Assembly: GCF_000350225.1 (NCBI RefSeq)
Contig: NW_005179273.1
Location: 17,497-81,496 of the forward strand
Reading direction: 5' to 3'
Length of the DNA: 64,000 bases
From: Chondrus crispus
Taxonomy: Eukaryota > Rhodophyta > Florideophyceae > Gigartinales > Gigartinaceae
The notes below the pieces were generated by a model, which saw only the letters and a program-made list of their open reading frames with translations, did no database searches and was not told the origin of the DNA. Position numbers and translations under genes: made by a program. Shown piece after piece: positions 1-11,230 of this stretch; position 1 is the first letter of the stretch, and every line of letters begins with the position of its first letter.

Positions 1-874
1 TCTATTTCCAACAACGCAAAGTCCTGTCATACCTCAGCCCCCATACATGCCCTTGTTTCGTACCTTACTAATTTCGGTACACACTGCCAGACAACTATGA
101 CGGGTAGCAACAATGTGCATCCAGACTTTCTACACATCTCACGTGATATCCGATGTGAATCACACGAGTACTGTCATCAACTTGCATCCAACGGCGCACC
201 ATAACGAGAGCACAGTACAACGTCGCATGCTGACGAGAGTGTAGTACAACGGCGCATGCTGATGCAAGGGTCGCATACAGCGTGACGCGTACACTGAGTA
301 CTCACGTAAGTACATGTCTCTTGTGAGAAATACTTGTTGTACTTTTAATTCACATGTACTGTGCTCGGACATGCGCCGGACCGTATGCAGGCGACGTGTA
401 CAAGTGTACGTACACGCAACAACCCGGCGACGTGTACATGTGTACACCGCACACAAGTGTACAGCGCCAAGGCCACCCGTAATTACCCATTACAACCATG
501 GTGAACAACTTGAAACCCCCGAAATGATGTAATTAAAACGTATACCGATCATTCAAGATATATCACCAGCATGACTGCATATAAGTGGACAATAACAGAC
601 CAATAGAATTGCAGCATTCGAACCGACACCCAATAGATTTGCAGTATCGCCAGTGTAGCCCTATAACGGTTCGGGCCAAATGCAAATTTTCGGCATTTAT
701 GCAAATTTGCATAACCCTCCAAAAGTCCACTTTCGTCCCCAGAACCACAAAATCTGAGACTTTACACGTGTCATGTGGTGATATGGGGTGAGGGTCCGGA
801 CCGTCGAGTCATGTACACGTGTTGCTCGATTTTGCACTTTCCAGATAACAGCATGTGGTCGCACATTTTCAATA
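1..874 (-). repeat. Partial LTR of Copia element A
   Basis: This is the 3' LTR of element A, whose sense strand is minus. It matches, nearly base for base, the LTR of element C from about 43091 to 43965, so its outer 370 or so bases lie off the window. The inner edge reads TTTTCAATA on the plus strand and is followed by CTCCCCTCGATC, the complement of the polypurine tract. It carries ACACGTGT and GTACACGTGT palindromes, a perfect ATGCAAATTTGCAT palindrome near 700, and two CCAAT motifs near 600-635. Long ORFs here are chance readings. Confidence 0.9.
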
Positions 875-885
875 CCTCCCCTCGA

Positions 886-2120
886 TCACATGTTTTGGGC
901 AGCTTTGCACTCGGAAAGCCCAACCATGCCCACGAATCTTTCAAACAGCATGCGACCAAGTGGTTTGGTCAGCATATCGGCTGGCATTTCTGTTGTCGGA
1001 CAATGGTACAATGTGACCAGTTTTCGCTGCACCGCATCTCGAACCAAATGATACGTAATATCAATGTGCTTGTTCCGACGATTGGTAGATTCGTTCTGAG
1101 CAAACGCAATCGTACCAGCGTTGTCACATCCAACGCGAATTGTTGGATCCGAATTCGCACCAAGTACATCGGCATGGAAGCGTCGAAGCCACGCGGCCTC
1201 TTTGCATGCTTCACTGGGTGCGATGTATTCTGCCTCACAAGTAGACTTTGCAACTACTGTTTGTTTCCGGGAAGCCCAACTGATAGGCCCATCACAAAGC
1301 TTGAACACGTACCCACTCGTTGATTTTCGTGATTCAAGGCATCCGCCCCAATCCGCGTCGCTATACCCATGAAGTTCCGTACCAAGATCATCTTTACCAA
1401 ACACTATTCCAAGATGCTGGGACCCACGCAAGTATCTCAAAACACGTTTCGCACCTGTCCAATGCGACTCGTGAGGGTCGGCACAGTGTTGAGATAACTT
1501 TCCAATGGCAAACGCAATATCGGGGCGGGTCCCGACCATTAGGAACATTAGACATCCAATGGCTTGACGATATGGTTCAAAGCATGGGTTGTCATCAGTG
1601 CCAGTTTCGGCAACTTGCATTGTGACATGTCTAGACTGTTCCATTGGAGCAACGCAAGGATTGCATGCCGACATTTTGAACCGTTTAAGTTCTGCTTGGG
1701 CATACTTCGACTGTGTGACGGTCAGGACGTGTTTAGAACGGATACGGTCGATTTCTGGACCAATACATGTCTTCGCTTCGCCAAGGTCTTTCATATCGAA
1801 TCGTTTGTTGAGTTCATTTTTCATCCATAATATGGCCTCCAAGTCACTTCCAGCTAGCAGCAGATCGTCCACGTACAACGCGATAATCATGATGACATTG
1901 CCTTGACGTCGAATGTAAAGACATGGGTCGCTGCGTGTAGTGTTGAAACCAAGTTCAGTGATCAGAAACTCATCGGTCTTACTATGCCATTGGCGATGGG
2001 CTTGCTTAAGACCATAGATTGCTTTCTGAAGTTTACACACTGAATCAGGTTTGACTTTGTCCATGCATCCTTCAGGTTGCTCCATGTAGATTTCTTCGTG
2101 AAGGTCACCGTTGACAAAGG
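886..2120 (-). pseudogene. Copia A pol fragment: reverse transcriptase and RNase H
   Basis: The frame is open from the A2 insertion point down to TGA at 886-888 and encodes the C-terminal third of a Ty1/Copia polyprotein. It begins in the RT palm (NGDLHEEIYMEQPEG), contains the catalytic YVDDLLLAG motif and ends in RNase H, with SDADWGG, KSTSGY and CEAEYIA boxes. It is over 90% identical to element C by eye. Gag, protease and integrase are missing because A2 inserted at 2121, inside the RT region. Nothing in the remaining piece is frameshifted, so the break is the insertion itself. The rest of A is not in this window. Confidence 0.93.
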
Positions 2121-2818
2121 TGTTGTAATTGTACGACCACATGCTGACACGTATGACACGCAATGACAGATAGGACACGTGTAGAAGCGAAAACACTCAG
2201 CACGTCAAACGGAACAACTGTTGTTTTCAACGTGTACACGTGTCGTTTATGTGTTCAGTCGCACTTTCCTCGCAATTCTGAGCATCCTTCATGTTTAAGA
2301 TGACACGTGTAATATATGTACACAGTGGCACTCTACAGTACATTCTGAACATGTTTCAATATTCTTGATTTGACACGTGTATGACACGTATGACATTTGT
2401 TCTACACGTGTGTGACACATATGAAATATATGTCACGGTGTTTTTTGCTCTAAAACTTGCAATGCATTAATCGTAGACTAAAGTCTCTACCCTACAGCAC
2501 AGTGCATTTAGATATTATTGACTCTCAGACGGTCCCAAATTATTATTAACAGAGAGTGCAAACATTATCAGCGACCGAGAGTGCAAGAAGGAGAGTCACC
2601 TGATTATCAGCGACAGAGAGTGCAAAACATTATCAACCACCGAGAGTGCACGAAGGAGAGTCACTTGACCAGCCCTAATGGCCCGTACTGTATTTCGTAG
2701 ACTATAAGTAGCGCCGATAGTTGGCGACCAAGAGTAAAATGGTATCAACTTCTTTTCCCATCAACCACCACCAACCTTCAATCATCCTTCTTCCCTCTGC
2801 CCCGCTGACCTTCCTATA
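2121..2818 (+). repeat. 5' LTR of Copia element A2
   Basis: The LTR begins TGTTGTAATT at 2121 and ends CTTCCTATA at 2818, directly before a primer-binding site. It is 698 bp long and related to the LTRs of B (740 bp) and G (939 bp). It contains several ACACGTGT and CACGTG copies between 2150 and 2420, and short tandem units of the type GAGAGTGCAAGAAGGAGAGTC around 2545-2665. The flanking AAAGG at 2116-2120 is a possible TSD, but the 3' partner is absent so it cannot be checked. Confidence 0.88.
2703..2708 (+). promoter_or_regulatory. TATA box of A2 LTR
   Basis: TATAAG within ACTATAAGTAGCGCC sits about 110 bp before the end of the LTR. The same core, TATAAGTA followed by GCGCC or a close variant, occurs at the equivalent place in the LTRs of B, C, G and H, so it is the likely core promoter. 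Transcription would start a few tens of bases downstream. Confidence 0.65.
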
Positions 2819-2832
2819 GGTTATGGGCCCAG
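2819..2832 (+). other. Primer-binding site, half-tRNA initiator Met
   Basis: GGTTATGGGCCCAG directly follows the LTR. It is complementary to CTGGGCCCATAACC, the anticodon stem-loop of eukaryotic initiator tRNA-Met, rather than to a tRNA 3' end. Drosophila copia and yeast Ty5 are primed this way by a cleaved tRNA. Confidence 0.88.
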
Positions 2833-4045
2833 TTCAACGCTGATCGTCATCATCTTCGTTTTGGTTCAAGTTCGAGTTTCGCCGTCGTTCAAGTATCAGT
2901 TTGTTCAGCTCGTCAAGCAGAAGAAGAAGGTATCAGTTTCAGTCTCCGCTTTCAAGTTTGGTTTTTCAGTTTTTCAGTTTTCGCCGTTGTTTTCAGCACC
3001 GTTTCAGCCGATTTTTCAGTTTGGTGGTCCGTCAGTTCTCAGTAATTGGAAATCAACTTTGTGTGTTTGCAGTTTTATCGTGGCAGTCGTTGTGTGCGCT
3101 GTGGGTGAGCCTTTCGCTAGTCGGGAGGAAGAAAGTCCTTAGTGGCCAGCTCACTGCCAACTCCTCAGTGGTCCGTCAGTTCTCAGTTTCTGGCAGTCGT
3201 TGTGTGAGCTGTGGGTGACCCTTCCGCTAGTCAGGAGGAATAAAGTCCCTAGTGGCCAACGCACTGCCCATTCCTCAGTGGTCCGTCAGTTCTCAGTTTT
3301 TGGAAATCAACATACCCTCGCTCTTGGTGAAAGGCTTGTGCCATTGGAAATCTGACTTGAGCGAGGGTCCGACCAAGAATCGTCGAGAGACGAAACACTG
3401 ATCCCCGGGGAGGATCACAGTGTACTGGTCTAGTCGATCCGCACTCTGCCTTCGGGAGGTGCGTCGGCGGTGTGGGTAACGCTCTCGGTATTAGCCCTAT
3501 AGGTACGACTTCGGTCTCCTGGGTGAAGAGAATACGTGCCTAAACACTGAACCTCTCACTATACGTGTATAAGGTCACGTACCTTGATTAAGTTCGCACG
3601 GAAGAGGGTGACCCTAGGCGTGATTGTGAACAAATCACACGAGTACGACGAAGGCAGTTTTATTCTTGTGTTGTGGGAAACCTCATTGGGGTAGTACCGT
3701 ATCAAGTTTGGACAAGCCGATTTCGGTTGCAGGGACCGTTCGCGGTAGTGACCAAAAGTCCTGGTTCGTCTACAGGCAAAGTGTTGTGCTTACTCGTGGC
3801 ACGTTTGATTTAGTTCACAGTCGAAAGACCCGCACTGGCCAACATACAGGGGTAGCGCCCTAAGGCATTTTTAAGAAGAATACGCTTGTTCCACTCCGCC
3901 GGGAACAAGCACCGAGAACGTTTCCGAGTAATCGCTACAAACTTTTTATACGGGTGGGGTTGCCATTGTGTTGACTATCGGTTAACGGCTTGGGATCCCG
4001 GAACAGAAGACCTTGTATACTCGAAGGGTGCATCCATTCGGCGAA
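2833..4045 (+). other. A2 leader between PBS and gag
   Basis: About 1.2 kb of leader without a convincing gene. 2850-3060 is TTCAG/TTTCAG-rich low complexity. Near-repeats of about 120 bp built on CTAGTGGCCA and CCTCAGTGGTCCGTCAG occupy roughly 3110-3300. A 10-bp inverted repeat, ACCCTCGCTC and GAGCGAGGGT, flanks 3311-3368. A block at about 3952-4000 containing GTTAACGGCTTGGGATCC is shared with the leaders of B, C and H. A 65-codon ORF at 3666-3863 has a partial counterpart in B but the two frames diverge, so it is not called. Confidence 0.6.
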
Positions 4046-5729
4046 ATGGATGACCAAAGCTCTGGATCGGTCAGAATCGAGAAGCTGACCGCATCTAACT
4101 TTTACATGTGGAAACAGAAAATCCAGCTACTGCTTGCTCTCCGAGATGTCGATCAATACGTTTTTGATGATATCCCGGAGAATGCGACGTCAGATGACCG
4201 GAGAAAATGGATCCGCAGTGACGTAAAAGCAAAGGCAGTCATCGGACTCACGCTTTCTGATGACTACTTGCAACATGTGCGAGGGTGTAGTAGTGCGAAA
4301 GAGACATGGGAAGCAATTCTGAATGTGTTTGAGCGTCATACTTTGCTCAACAAACTTGCCGCCCGTCGCGACTTTTACACTGTTTCCATGCTTCCATCCG
4401 AGAAAGTGCTCGTGTTCATCAATCGTGTGAAGCAACTTGCTGCCAGATTGCAGTCAATGAGTGGTTAGATTGACGATAAAGAAGTTGCAATGGCTGTGTT
4501 GAATGGCTTGCCTCCACGATTCGATAACCTGATTGTTGCTCTTGACGCACTTGGCAATGAAGATAAAGTGTTTGGACTCGAGTTTGTGAAGAGTCGTCTG
4601 CTGCAAGAAGAACAACGAGAAAGCATGAAGATCGCTTCTGCTTCATCACCACATGCACCTGCACTTGTCAATCGTATGCCTATTCGACGCGATATGAAAT
4701 GTACGAATTTCAATAGACATGGGCATACTGCAGCGCGTTGCTGGAGCAAGGACGTGAATGGGCGCCGACCTGCACCGCCAGATGGGTTTCGGTCACGCAA
4801 CACTGGCTTGAAGCCAAGTGCATTCGTTTCTCGAGATGACAATTCCAATGGTGCCTTTGCTGAGAGTGACTTTACTTGCTTGCTTTCGACTTCCACTCCA
4901 GAAAAGAGGGCTGCAAACGCACGGTCATGGCTTGTCGATTCCGGTTGCAGCGCTCACATTACGATTGATCGCTCTTTGTTCGTTACGTATGAACAGATGC
5001 AATCTGGATCAGTCGAGATGGGCACGAAGGCTAGAGCTAATGTCGCTGGTCGCGGCGAGGTAGAATTCATGTTGAACGTCAACGGTAGTCCCCATCCTTG
5101 CAAATTGTCAAACGTTTTGCATGTCCCTGATTTCGGATACTCGTTACTGTCTGTTAGCCAAATAGTTTCAAAAGGTTTGCAAGTGTCATTTGAAAATGAG
5201 AAATGCCTCGTTACTGCAGGACCAACTGTAGTTGCCACAGCGAGTCAAGTTGGGGATTTGTACATACTTGACGTCATGAATGAAACCTTTTCTGCTCACG
5301 TAGTTACCCTGCAGACGCTACATGAACGCATGGCCCATGTTAATGTACAAGGAATCGCATCAATGATTCACAATAATGTGGTAAGTCGCATCAACGTTCG
5401 TCAAAGCGATGTCATCAGTGCAATGAATCCGAAGTCTGACAATCACCCTCTCATTTGTTCTGCGTGTGTGTTCGGGAAAGCAACGCGATCAGTAATCCCA
5501 AAACAGCGATCATCGTCTCGAGCACAGAACTGTCTTGACTTGGTACATTCTGATGTCTGCGATCCACTTGAAGTACAGTCAGTTGGTGGCTCAAGATACT
5601 TCATTACATTTGTAGATGATCACTCGAACTGCGTAGTTGTGTACACGATGAGAAATAAATCCGAGGCGTTTGCAAAATACAAGTTGTATGAAAAGTTGGC
5701 CCAAACTCATACTGGTCGCAAAGTAAAGG
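4046..5729 (+). pseudogene. Copia A2 gag-protease-integrase, truncated
   Basis: The ATG at 4046 opens MDDQSSGSVRIEKLTASNF, as in B. A retrotransposon gag region follows, then a zinc knuckle whose second Cys is Phe (CTNFNRHGH), a DSGCSAH protease motif, the gag-pre-integrase domain and the first part of the integrase core (LVHSDVC, FVDDHS). An in-frame TAG at 4466-4468 interrupts gag where B reads through. The frame ends at about 5729, where sequence switches abruptly to Gypsy X, so the rest of integrase, RT, RNase H and the 3' LTR are missing. There is no LTR at the switch, which points to recombination or deletion. The element is non-functional. Confidence 0.93.
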
Positions 5730-5730
5730 A

Positions 5731-7914
5731 GATCAAGAATCCCCTACGGGGATAGCCGCCGACAAGACTGACCTCGACGAGAAGTTGGAAAAGATGAGCA
5801 GCGAAATTCGCGAAGAATCGAAGAAAAATCTCGAGGCTGAATTAGCCCTCGTCCGGAGGCAACTGGAGTTGCAAGGATCCGAGTTCCACACCGTTTTGGG
5901 AGAGCTGTCGGCTCGAGCGGATCTCGTCGACAAGAAGCGAGGTGAGGCGACCGACGGTATGGAGCCGGAGGTCCTAGCCTCGTTTAAAATTTCGGTCAAG
6001 GACGCGAGGCGCGACGCGAATCAAGCCTTGGAGTCCTTAGGAAAATTTAGAACAAGCATCGATGACCGATTCGATCGCGACGCGCAACGTCTCAAGGACC
6101 TTGAGCAGGCCGCGGATCAAGCTCCGCAAGGATCGGACGACGAGCCGCTCCCTTCGGGTAGAGAGGGCGACCGTCGGTCGAAGAAGGACAAGCCCGCTCG
6201 GCAGCGGAGTTCCAAGTCGAAGCCCTCGAAGAAGGACAAGCGACGTGCAAGCAAGGGTCACTGTAGTGACGATCCGGAGAACCGCGAATCACAGTCAGAG
6301 TCGCTTGGCCCCTCCGAAGATGGTAACGGCGGTTCGTCGAACCATTCGGGCGATTCCGAACGCCGTTCAGAAGACGGAAACGGAATTTCGTCAAGCAAGA
6401 AAATTACCTCTAGACGAGGCGGAGTCACTTCGTCCGCCTCGCGGAGAGACAAGGACGCGGAGCCCGAAGATGTCGCAACGCGGCGCGGGCCGGGATGGGA
6501 GGAGTTTGAGGAGCTGAATCCGACCAACTACCTCTTCAAGAAATTACTTTCGTACCGAACGTACCGCTTGCGGAACCCACATACATATTTGTCAAGTTCC
6601 CGGCGGACCGCCGTGCGAAAAATCAGGAGAGATATTCCGCCTAAGGTGAAGAAGGACAACACGTTCACAGGTGAGGACGGGGTCCTTGTGTTGGATTTTT
6701 TGGCAAAATTAGTTCAGGAGTTCGATACTCAAGAAATGAACGAGGGGCAAGCGATCCGCCTGTTGCCTGAATTTTTAAGCGGCATCGCCTTGAGACAGTA
6801 CACTTCGGTGTCTCAGACGGCGGGGGCCCATCACGGAAAGATATCCGTTTGGCCGGAGGCCGTACAGTGGTTGTTGAGGAGTTTCGCAACCGACGAGGCG
6901 ATCCGTCAAGCTGTGCTCGCATTGCGAGAAGTTCAGCAAAGACCGTCTGAAGACGAGATGGAATTTTATATCCGTCTGACGGACGCAAGCAATCGATGTG
7001 GAAACGTATATTCGATGGAAGAACAGATGACGATGTTTTTTGAAGGACTCGATTCGAGTATCAAGCCGATGGTATCTCAATACCGACAAGACAATCGGGA
7101 CGTTTCGTTTTTGAGACTAGTTAATTACGCGAAGGCGCATGGCTCGGCGAGCCGCGCTAAGGACAAGAAGACCAAGAAGGTCACGATTCAGACGCCGTCG
7201 ACGATCAGGGCGGGTAAGAAGCCGAGGGCTTCTTATCCCGGTCGCAAAAGTCACGCCGCCGTCCATTTAGCCGAGTCTATTTCAGAGTCAGATGAGCGCG
7301 GTGCGCAGGGAAGTAGCGAAAATCACTACGAAGGAGCGTTAGTAGCCGAAGGTTAGTTCATTGAGCCATCGGAGGGCTACGGACACGAGGACTACGGGGA
7401 CAGCGGGTCGTCAACTTTACCGACGCCTGCATACACGACGGAGTCGTTTTCAGAGCCCACGAATCCCGTGATGATGTTTCGGGGGCGCGGCTACACGCCG
7501 GCGCCGCGCATTCCGATGGAAGACAAGGGTACGACGTTTCGAAGGCCAGGCTGGATGGGAAGGCCGCAACGTCAAGGAAGGCCGCCGGCCCGTGGAGGAC
7601 CTAGGACGCCGTATCCCGTCAAGACGCACGGTCTGGTGTGCTATCATTGCTATGAAAAGGGGCACGCCGCGCCAACGTGCATTCTTTCCCTCCGGGAAAT
7701 GCACCGAGTTTTGGAAAATTATGAGGCGTTGTCTCCGATGGAGAGGTTAGGGACACCATCGACGAGTTACCTGAAGGTCCAGAATTGGTTCAATTCGCAG
7801 ACGGCGAGCACGCCGAGTGCTTCGACGCCGAGGTCGAACCAATCCTTCAGAGGGCCCACCGCGGGGCCCGCGCCGTCGGATGTGAGAAGGATCCCGCAGC
7901 GGCAGGAAAACTAG
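5731..7914 (+). pseudogene. Gypsy X gag, 5'-truncated, with an in-frame stop
   Basis: The frame is open from the junction at 5730; the first in-frame ATG is at 5794. The first 80 residues are helical and coiled-coil-like. A long Ser/Lys/Glu/Arg-rich stretch follows at about 6120-6480, then a capsid-like region at about 6500-7150 containing ALREVQQRPSEDEMEFYIRL, a typical Gypsy gag pattern. A TAG at 7354-7356 interrupts. The same frame resumes and carries an Arg/Gly-rich segment and a CCHC knuckle (CYHCYEKGHAAPTC, near 7640), ending at 7914. Capsid and knuckle give high confidence in Gypsy gag. The single stop may be a mutation or a suppressible stop, and only comparison with other copies would tell. 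Confidence 0.88.
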
Positions 7915-7971
7915 AGAGGGGAATCTCGCATGAGTCGCGAGATGCACAGGGTCGACGTACTGTGCCCGGGG

Positions 7972-9234
7972 TATTGAAAATGTGCGACCACATGCTGTTA
8001 TCTGAAAAGGTCAAAATCGAGTGACACGTGTACATAACTGCACGGTCCGGGCGCTCTTACCCATATCACGACATGACACGTGTAAAATCCCAGATTTTGG
8101 GGTTCCGGGGACGAAAGTGGCCTCTCGGAGGGTCATGCAAATTTGCATAGTTTTGCCAAGTGGAACCTTGGCCCGTAGCACTATAGACTACACAGGAAAT
8201 ACTGCAATTCTATTGGCCCTCAGGTCTAATGCTGCAAATCTATTGGTCGAGCGTTGTCCACGTGTGCGTCATTGTCCTTGTGATGTACTTTAAATGGCCT
8301 GCATATGCCATAATTACGTTGTTTTGGGGGTTTCAAGTGGTTTGTCATGGTTGTAATTGGTAATTGCATGGGGCCCCCGGGCGGGACACATGTATGCCGT
8401 GTACACATGTACACGTCGCCAGGTGGATTCGTGTACGTACACATGTACACGCATCCAGGTGTATGCACATGAGGGTTTACAGTTTTACAGTGTCAGACTG
8501 TTTGCGATCCTGCGCGTGTCCGAGTACAGTACATGTGAATCAAAAGTACAACAAGTACTTCTCGCGAGAGGAATACAGTTGTGCGATTATTCTGTATACG
8601 CGTCACGCTGTATGCGAGTCTTGCGTGAGCACGCGCCGTTGCACTGTGCTCTCGTCATGGTGCGCCGTTGGATGCAAGTTCATGACAGTACTCGTGTGAT
8701 TTACATGTATTCTCATGTGAGTTGTGTAGAAAGTCTGGATGCACATTGTTATAACTTGCCATAATTATCTGACAGTGCTTGGCGAAATTAGTAAGGTGAG
8801 AAACAAGGATACGTATGGCGATTGTGATATGAAAGACGTTTGCGTTGTTGGAAATAGACAAGTGCCAAGTTGTTCGTTGCACAACAATGAAGTCTGGCAT
8901 GACTGGATGCAGATTAGTAAGGTGTGAAACAGTTGCATGCATAGGGCCATGGTTTACAGTCATTTGGAATGTGTAGAAATAGTTGTGAGCTAATAGTTAC
9001 GAATCGATTCGTAAGGTGGAAATCGAACAGTATGGTCGGGCCACAAGAGGACCGCGCTTGGTCGCGCATAGTAGAGTATGGTTTACTGGGAGTCGGAGTA
9101 GAGCGATAGTGTAGCACTCGAAGTGTATAAGTATCGCCGAAAGACGGCTCCAAGTAAACCTCGGCACCAACTCCTTCACTCACACACATCAACCTGCCTT
9201 CCTTCTTTCCCTTGCCCCTCCGAACCTACCATTA
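7972..9234 (+). mobile_element. Solo Copia LTR of the D/H subfamily
   Basis: A complete 1263-bp LTR, from TATTGAAAATG at 7972 to ACCTACCATTA at 9234, is flanked on both sides by CGGGG (7967-7971 and 9235-9239). It matches the D LTR (55505-56767) and H LTR (60734-61996) in length and sequence. No internal region is present, so it arose by recombination between the two LTRs of an inserted element. It interrupts the gag-protease boundary of Gypsy X and so is younger than X. Confidence 0.95.
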
Positions 9235-9239
9235 CGGGG

Positions 9240-11230
9240 CTCAGCCCCGTTCCCCGTCTCTAAAGGAAAAATCAGGCCTCGAGGAGGAGGTTGTTGGATT
9301 GGTGGATAAGCCCCCAAAGGGCCAGCTCAAGTCAAGAAAATTTTGAGCCAAGCCCGAGATCATCCGCTGGGAGAAGTTCGAAGACCCTGGTAGAGGGCTA
9401 AGCGAAGGGAGTGTCCCGAGAAGATTTTGGTTCTTGCGCGAAAAAACTACAAAGTGTACGCGGACATTGGACCAACAGTCGGATTGATGAGCCGGGTGAT
9501 GTGTTTTAGACACCGGCGCGGGACTAAACCTTGTGCGAAAATCGGAACTCCCAGCTGGAATGGAATCTCTAGTGTCCTACGGACCGACCCAAGACATTGG
9601 CGACGCGAACAATAGGCCACTCCGGACTCTCGGCACAATTAGAATGCCTGTGAGGCTTGGAAAATTTGTGGCCGCAGCCGAGTTTATTGTATGCGAAAAA
9701 CTAGCCGTCCCGCTAATTCTAGGCGCGGACTACTGTGACCGGTTTGTGGAAGCAATTTATCCAAGGAAGAAAACGGTTGAGTTGGCGGATTTCTCGGAGG
9801 TCCCGATAGTTAGGCGGTTCTCGACGAGAAAAGGGAAGAAGAATCTCGTCGCTGGAGAGGACGATAATGATGGAAAGGTGGAGCGAATTTCCCCTAAGGT
9901 AAAAGTGGCAAGAGCCACAACTATTGAGCCAGGGACGCAACGCGTCGTGGAATGCACCTCGAAGAGGGCGGGCTTAGTTGTGGTTCAGCCGTACTCGTCG
10001 TTGTACGAAAGGCACGGGCTGAAGTGTACAAATGGTGTTGTTCAGGTCGAGCCTGACCGGCCATTTCGTTTACTCGTTGCGAATTTTAGGACGTACCCTG
10101 TCAGGGTGGTGCAAAAAGGCCAAGTGGTGGCAGAATTATTACCGCACCCGAGAGCCGCGCTCGAGAGCAAAACCACCATTGGTGAAGTTCTCGGAATTCA
10201 AGAAAGGAAGAAGGAAAATTTTCCTAATTCCACCAAGACGCCTACGGGCGAGGCAAGATGCGAACCGTCGGATCAAGATCGCGAGGACCAGCAAGGAGAA
10301 CGGGAGGAAAGGCTCTCCGCGACGGCAACTACGACGCTGGAGCGGCGGATTGAGCCTCCCCCGCCGGACGTGGAGGAATTCGACCTGAGCCACGTGCCGG
10401 ACCGGCTGCGCGAGCGGTTCCGTCGGATGTTGAAGAAGTATTCAAGGATGTGGGATGGGACGCTTGGCGAAATTAATACCACAGTCCATCGGATCGAGTT
10501 GATCCCCGAGACTCGTCCCATCGCACAAGCCCCGTATCGGGCCGGGCCTAAAGCCCGCGAAGTAGAAGATGCAGAGGTGCAGAAGATGTTGAAGGCAGGA
10601 GTGATAGAACCAGCGCAGTCAGAATGGGCGTCGCCCGTGTTGCTGGTGCCCAAGCCGAACGGGTCAATGCGTTTTTGCGTAGACTACCGCAGGTTGAACG
10701 CAGTGACGGTGAAGGACACGTACCCCTTACCGCGCATGGATGAGTGCCTGGACTCGCTTGGTGACACCAAGGTTTTCTCCGCGTTGGACGCGATCTCGGG
10801 ATATTGGCAGATGCCTATCCCTGAGCGCGACCGCGACAAGACCGCATTTTCGTGTCACTCAGGACTGTATCGCTTCTCAAGAATGCCCTTCGGGCTAACT
10901 AACGCGCCAGCGACGTTCCAGAGAGCAATGGATATTCTGCTCTCTCCGTTCCGTTGGAAGTGCTGTTTGGTGTATCTGGACGACATAATAATTTTTAGCA
11001 AGTCGTGGGAGGAGCACATCGTGCAAGTGGATGAAATACTTTCTGTATTGGAGAAGGCAGGTGTGAAGCTCAAGCTTCGCAAGTGTGAATTTTTCGTCGA
11101 AAAAATCAAGTACCTGGGCCATGTCGTTCGGCCAGGTACATTGGAAGTGGACGCTGCGCGAACCGTCGCATTGGAACAAGTGAGGTACCCTCAAACGCAG
11201 ACCCAGCTCAGGAGCTTCTTATGCGAAAAT
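9240..11230 (+). pseudogene. Gypsy X protease and reverse transcriptase
   Basis: Frames are broken up to about 9500. The aspartic protease motif LDTGAG is at 9506-9523, with an in-frame stop just upstream. The open frame then runs through LILGADYCDRF to RT, with FCVDYRRLNAVTVKDTYPLP near 10672, the catalytic YLDDIIIF near 10975 and the thumb segment KIKYLGHVV. At about 11220 the text goes from LRSFL straight to residues normally found about a dozen positions further on, and the frame shifts. This is a small deletion between RT and RNase H. The family is Ty3/Gypsy; the copy is inactive. Confidence 0.92.

Noticed and set aside
3666-3863. 65-codon ORF in the A2 leader with a B counterpart (37988-38185)
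   Set aside because: The ends match but the middle is frameshifted between the two, so protein-level selection is not supported.
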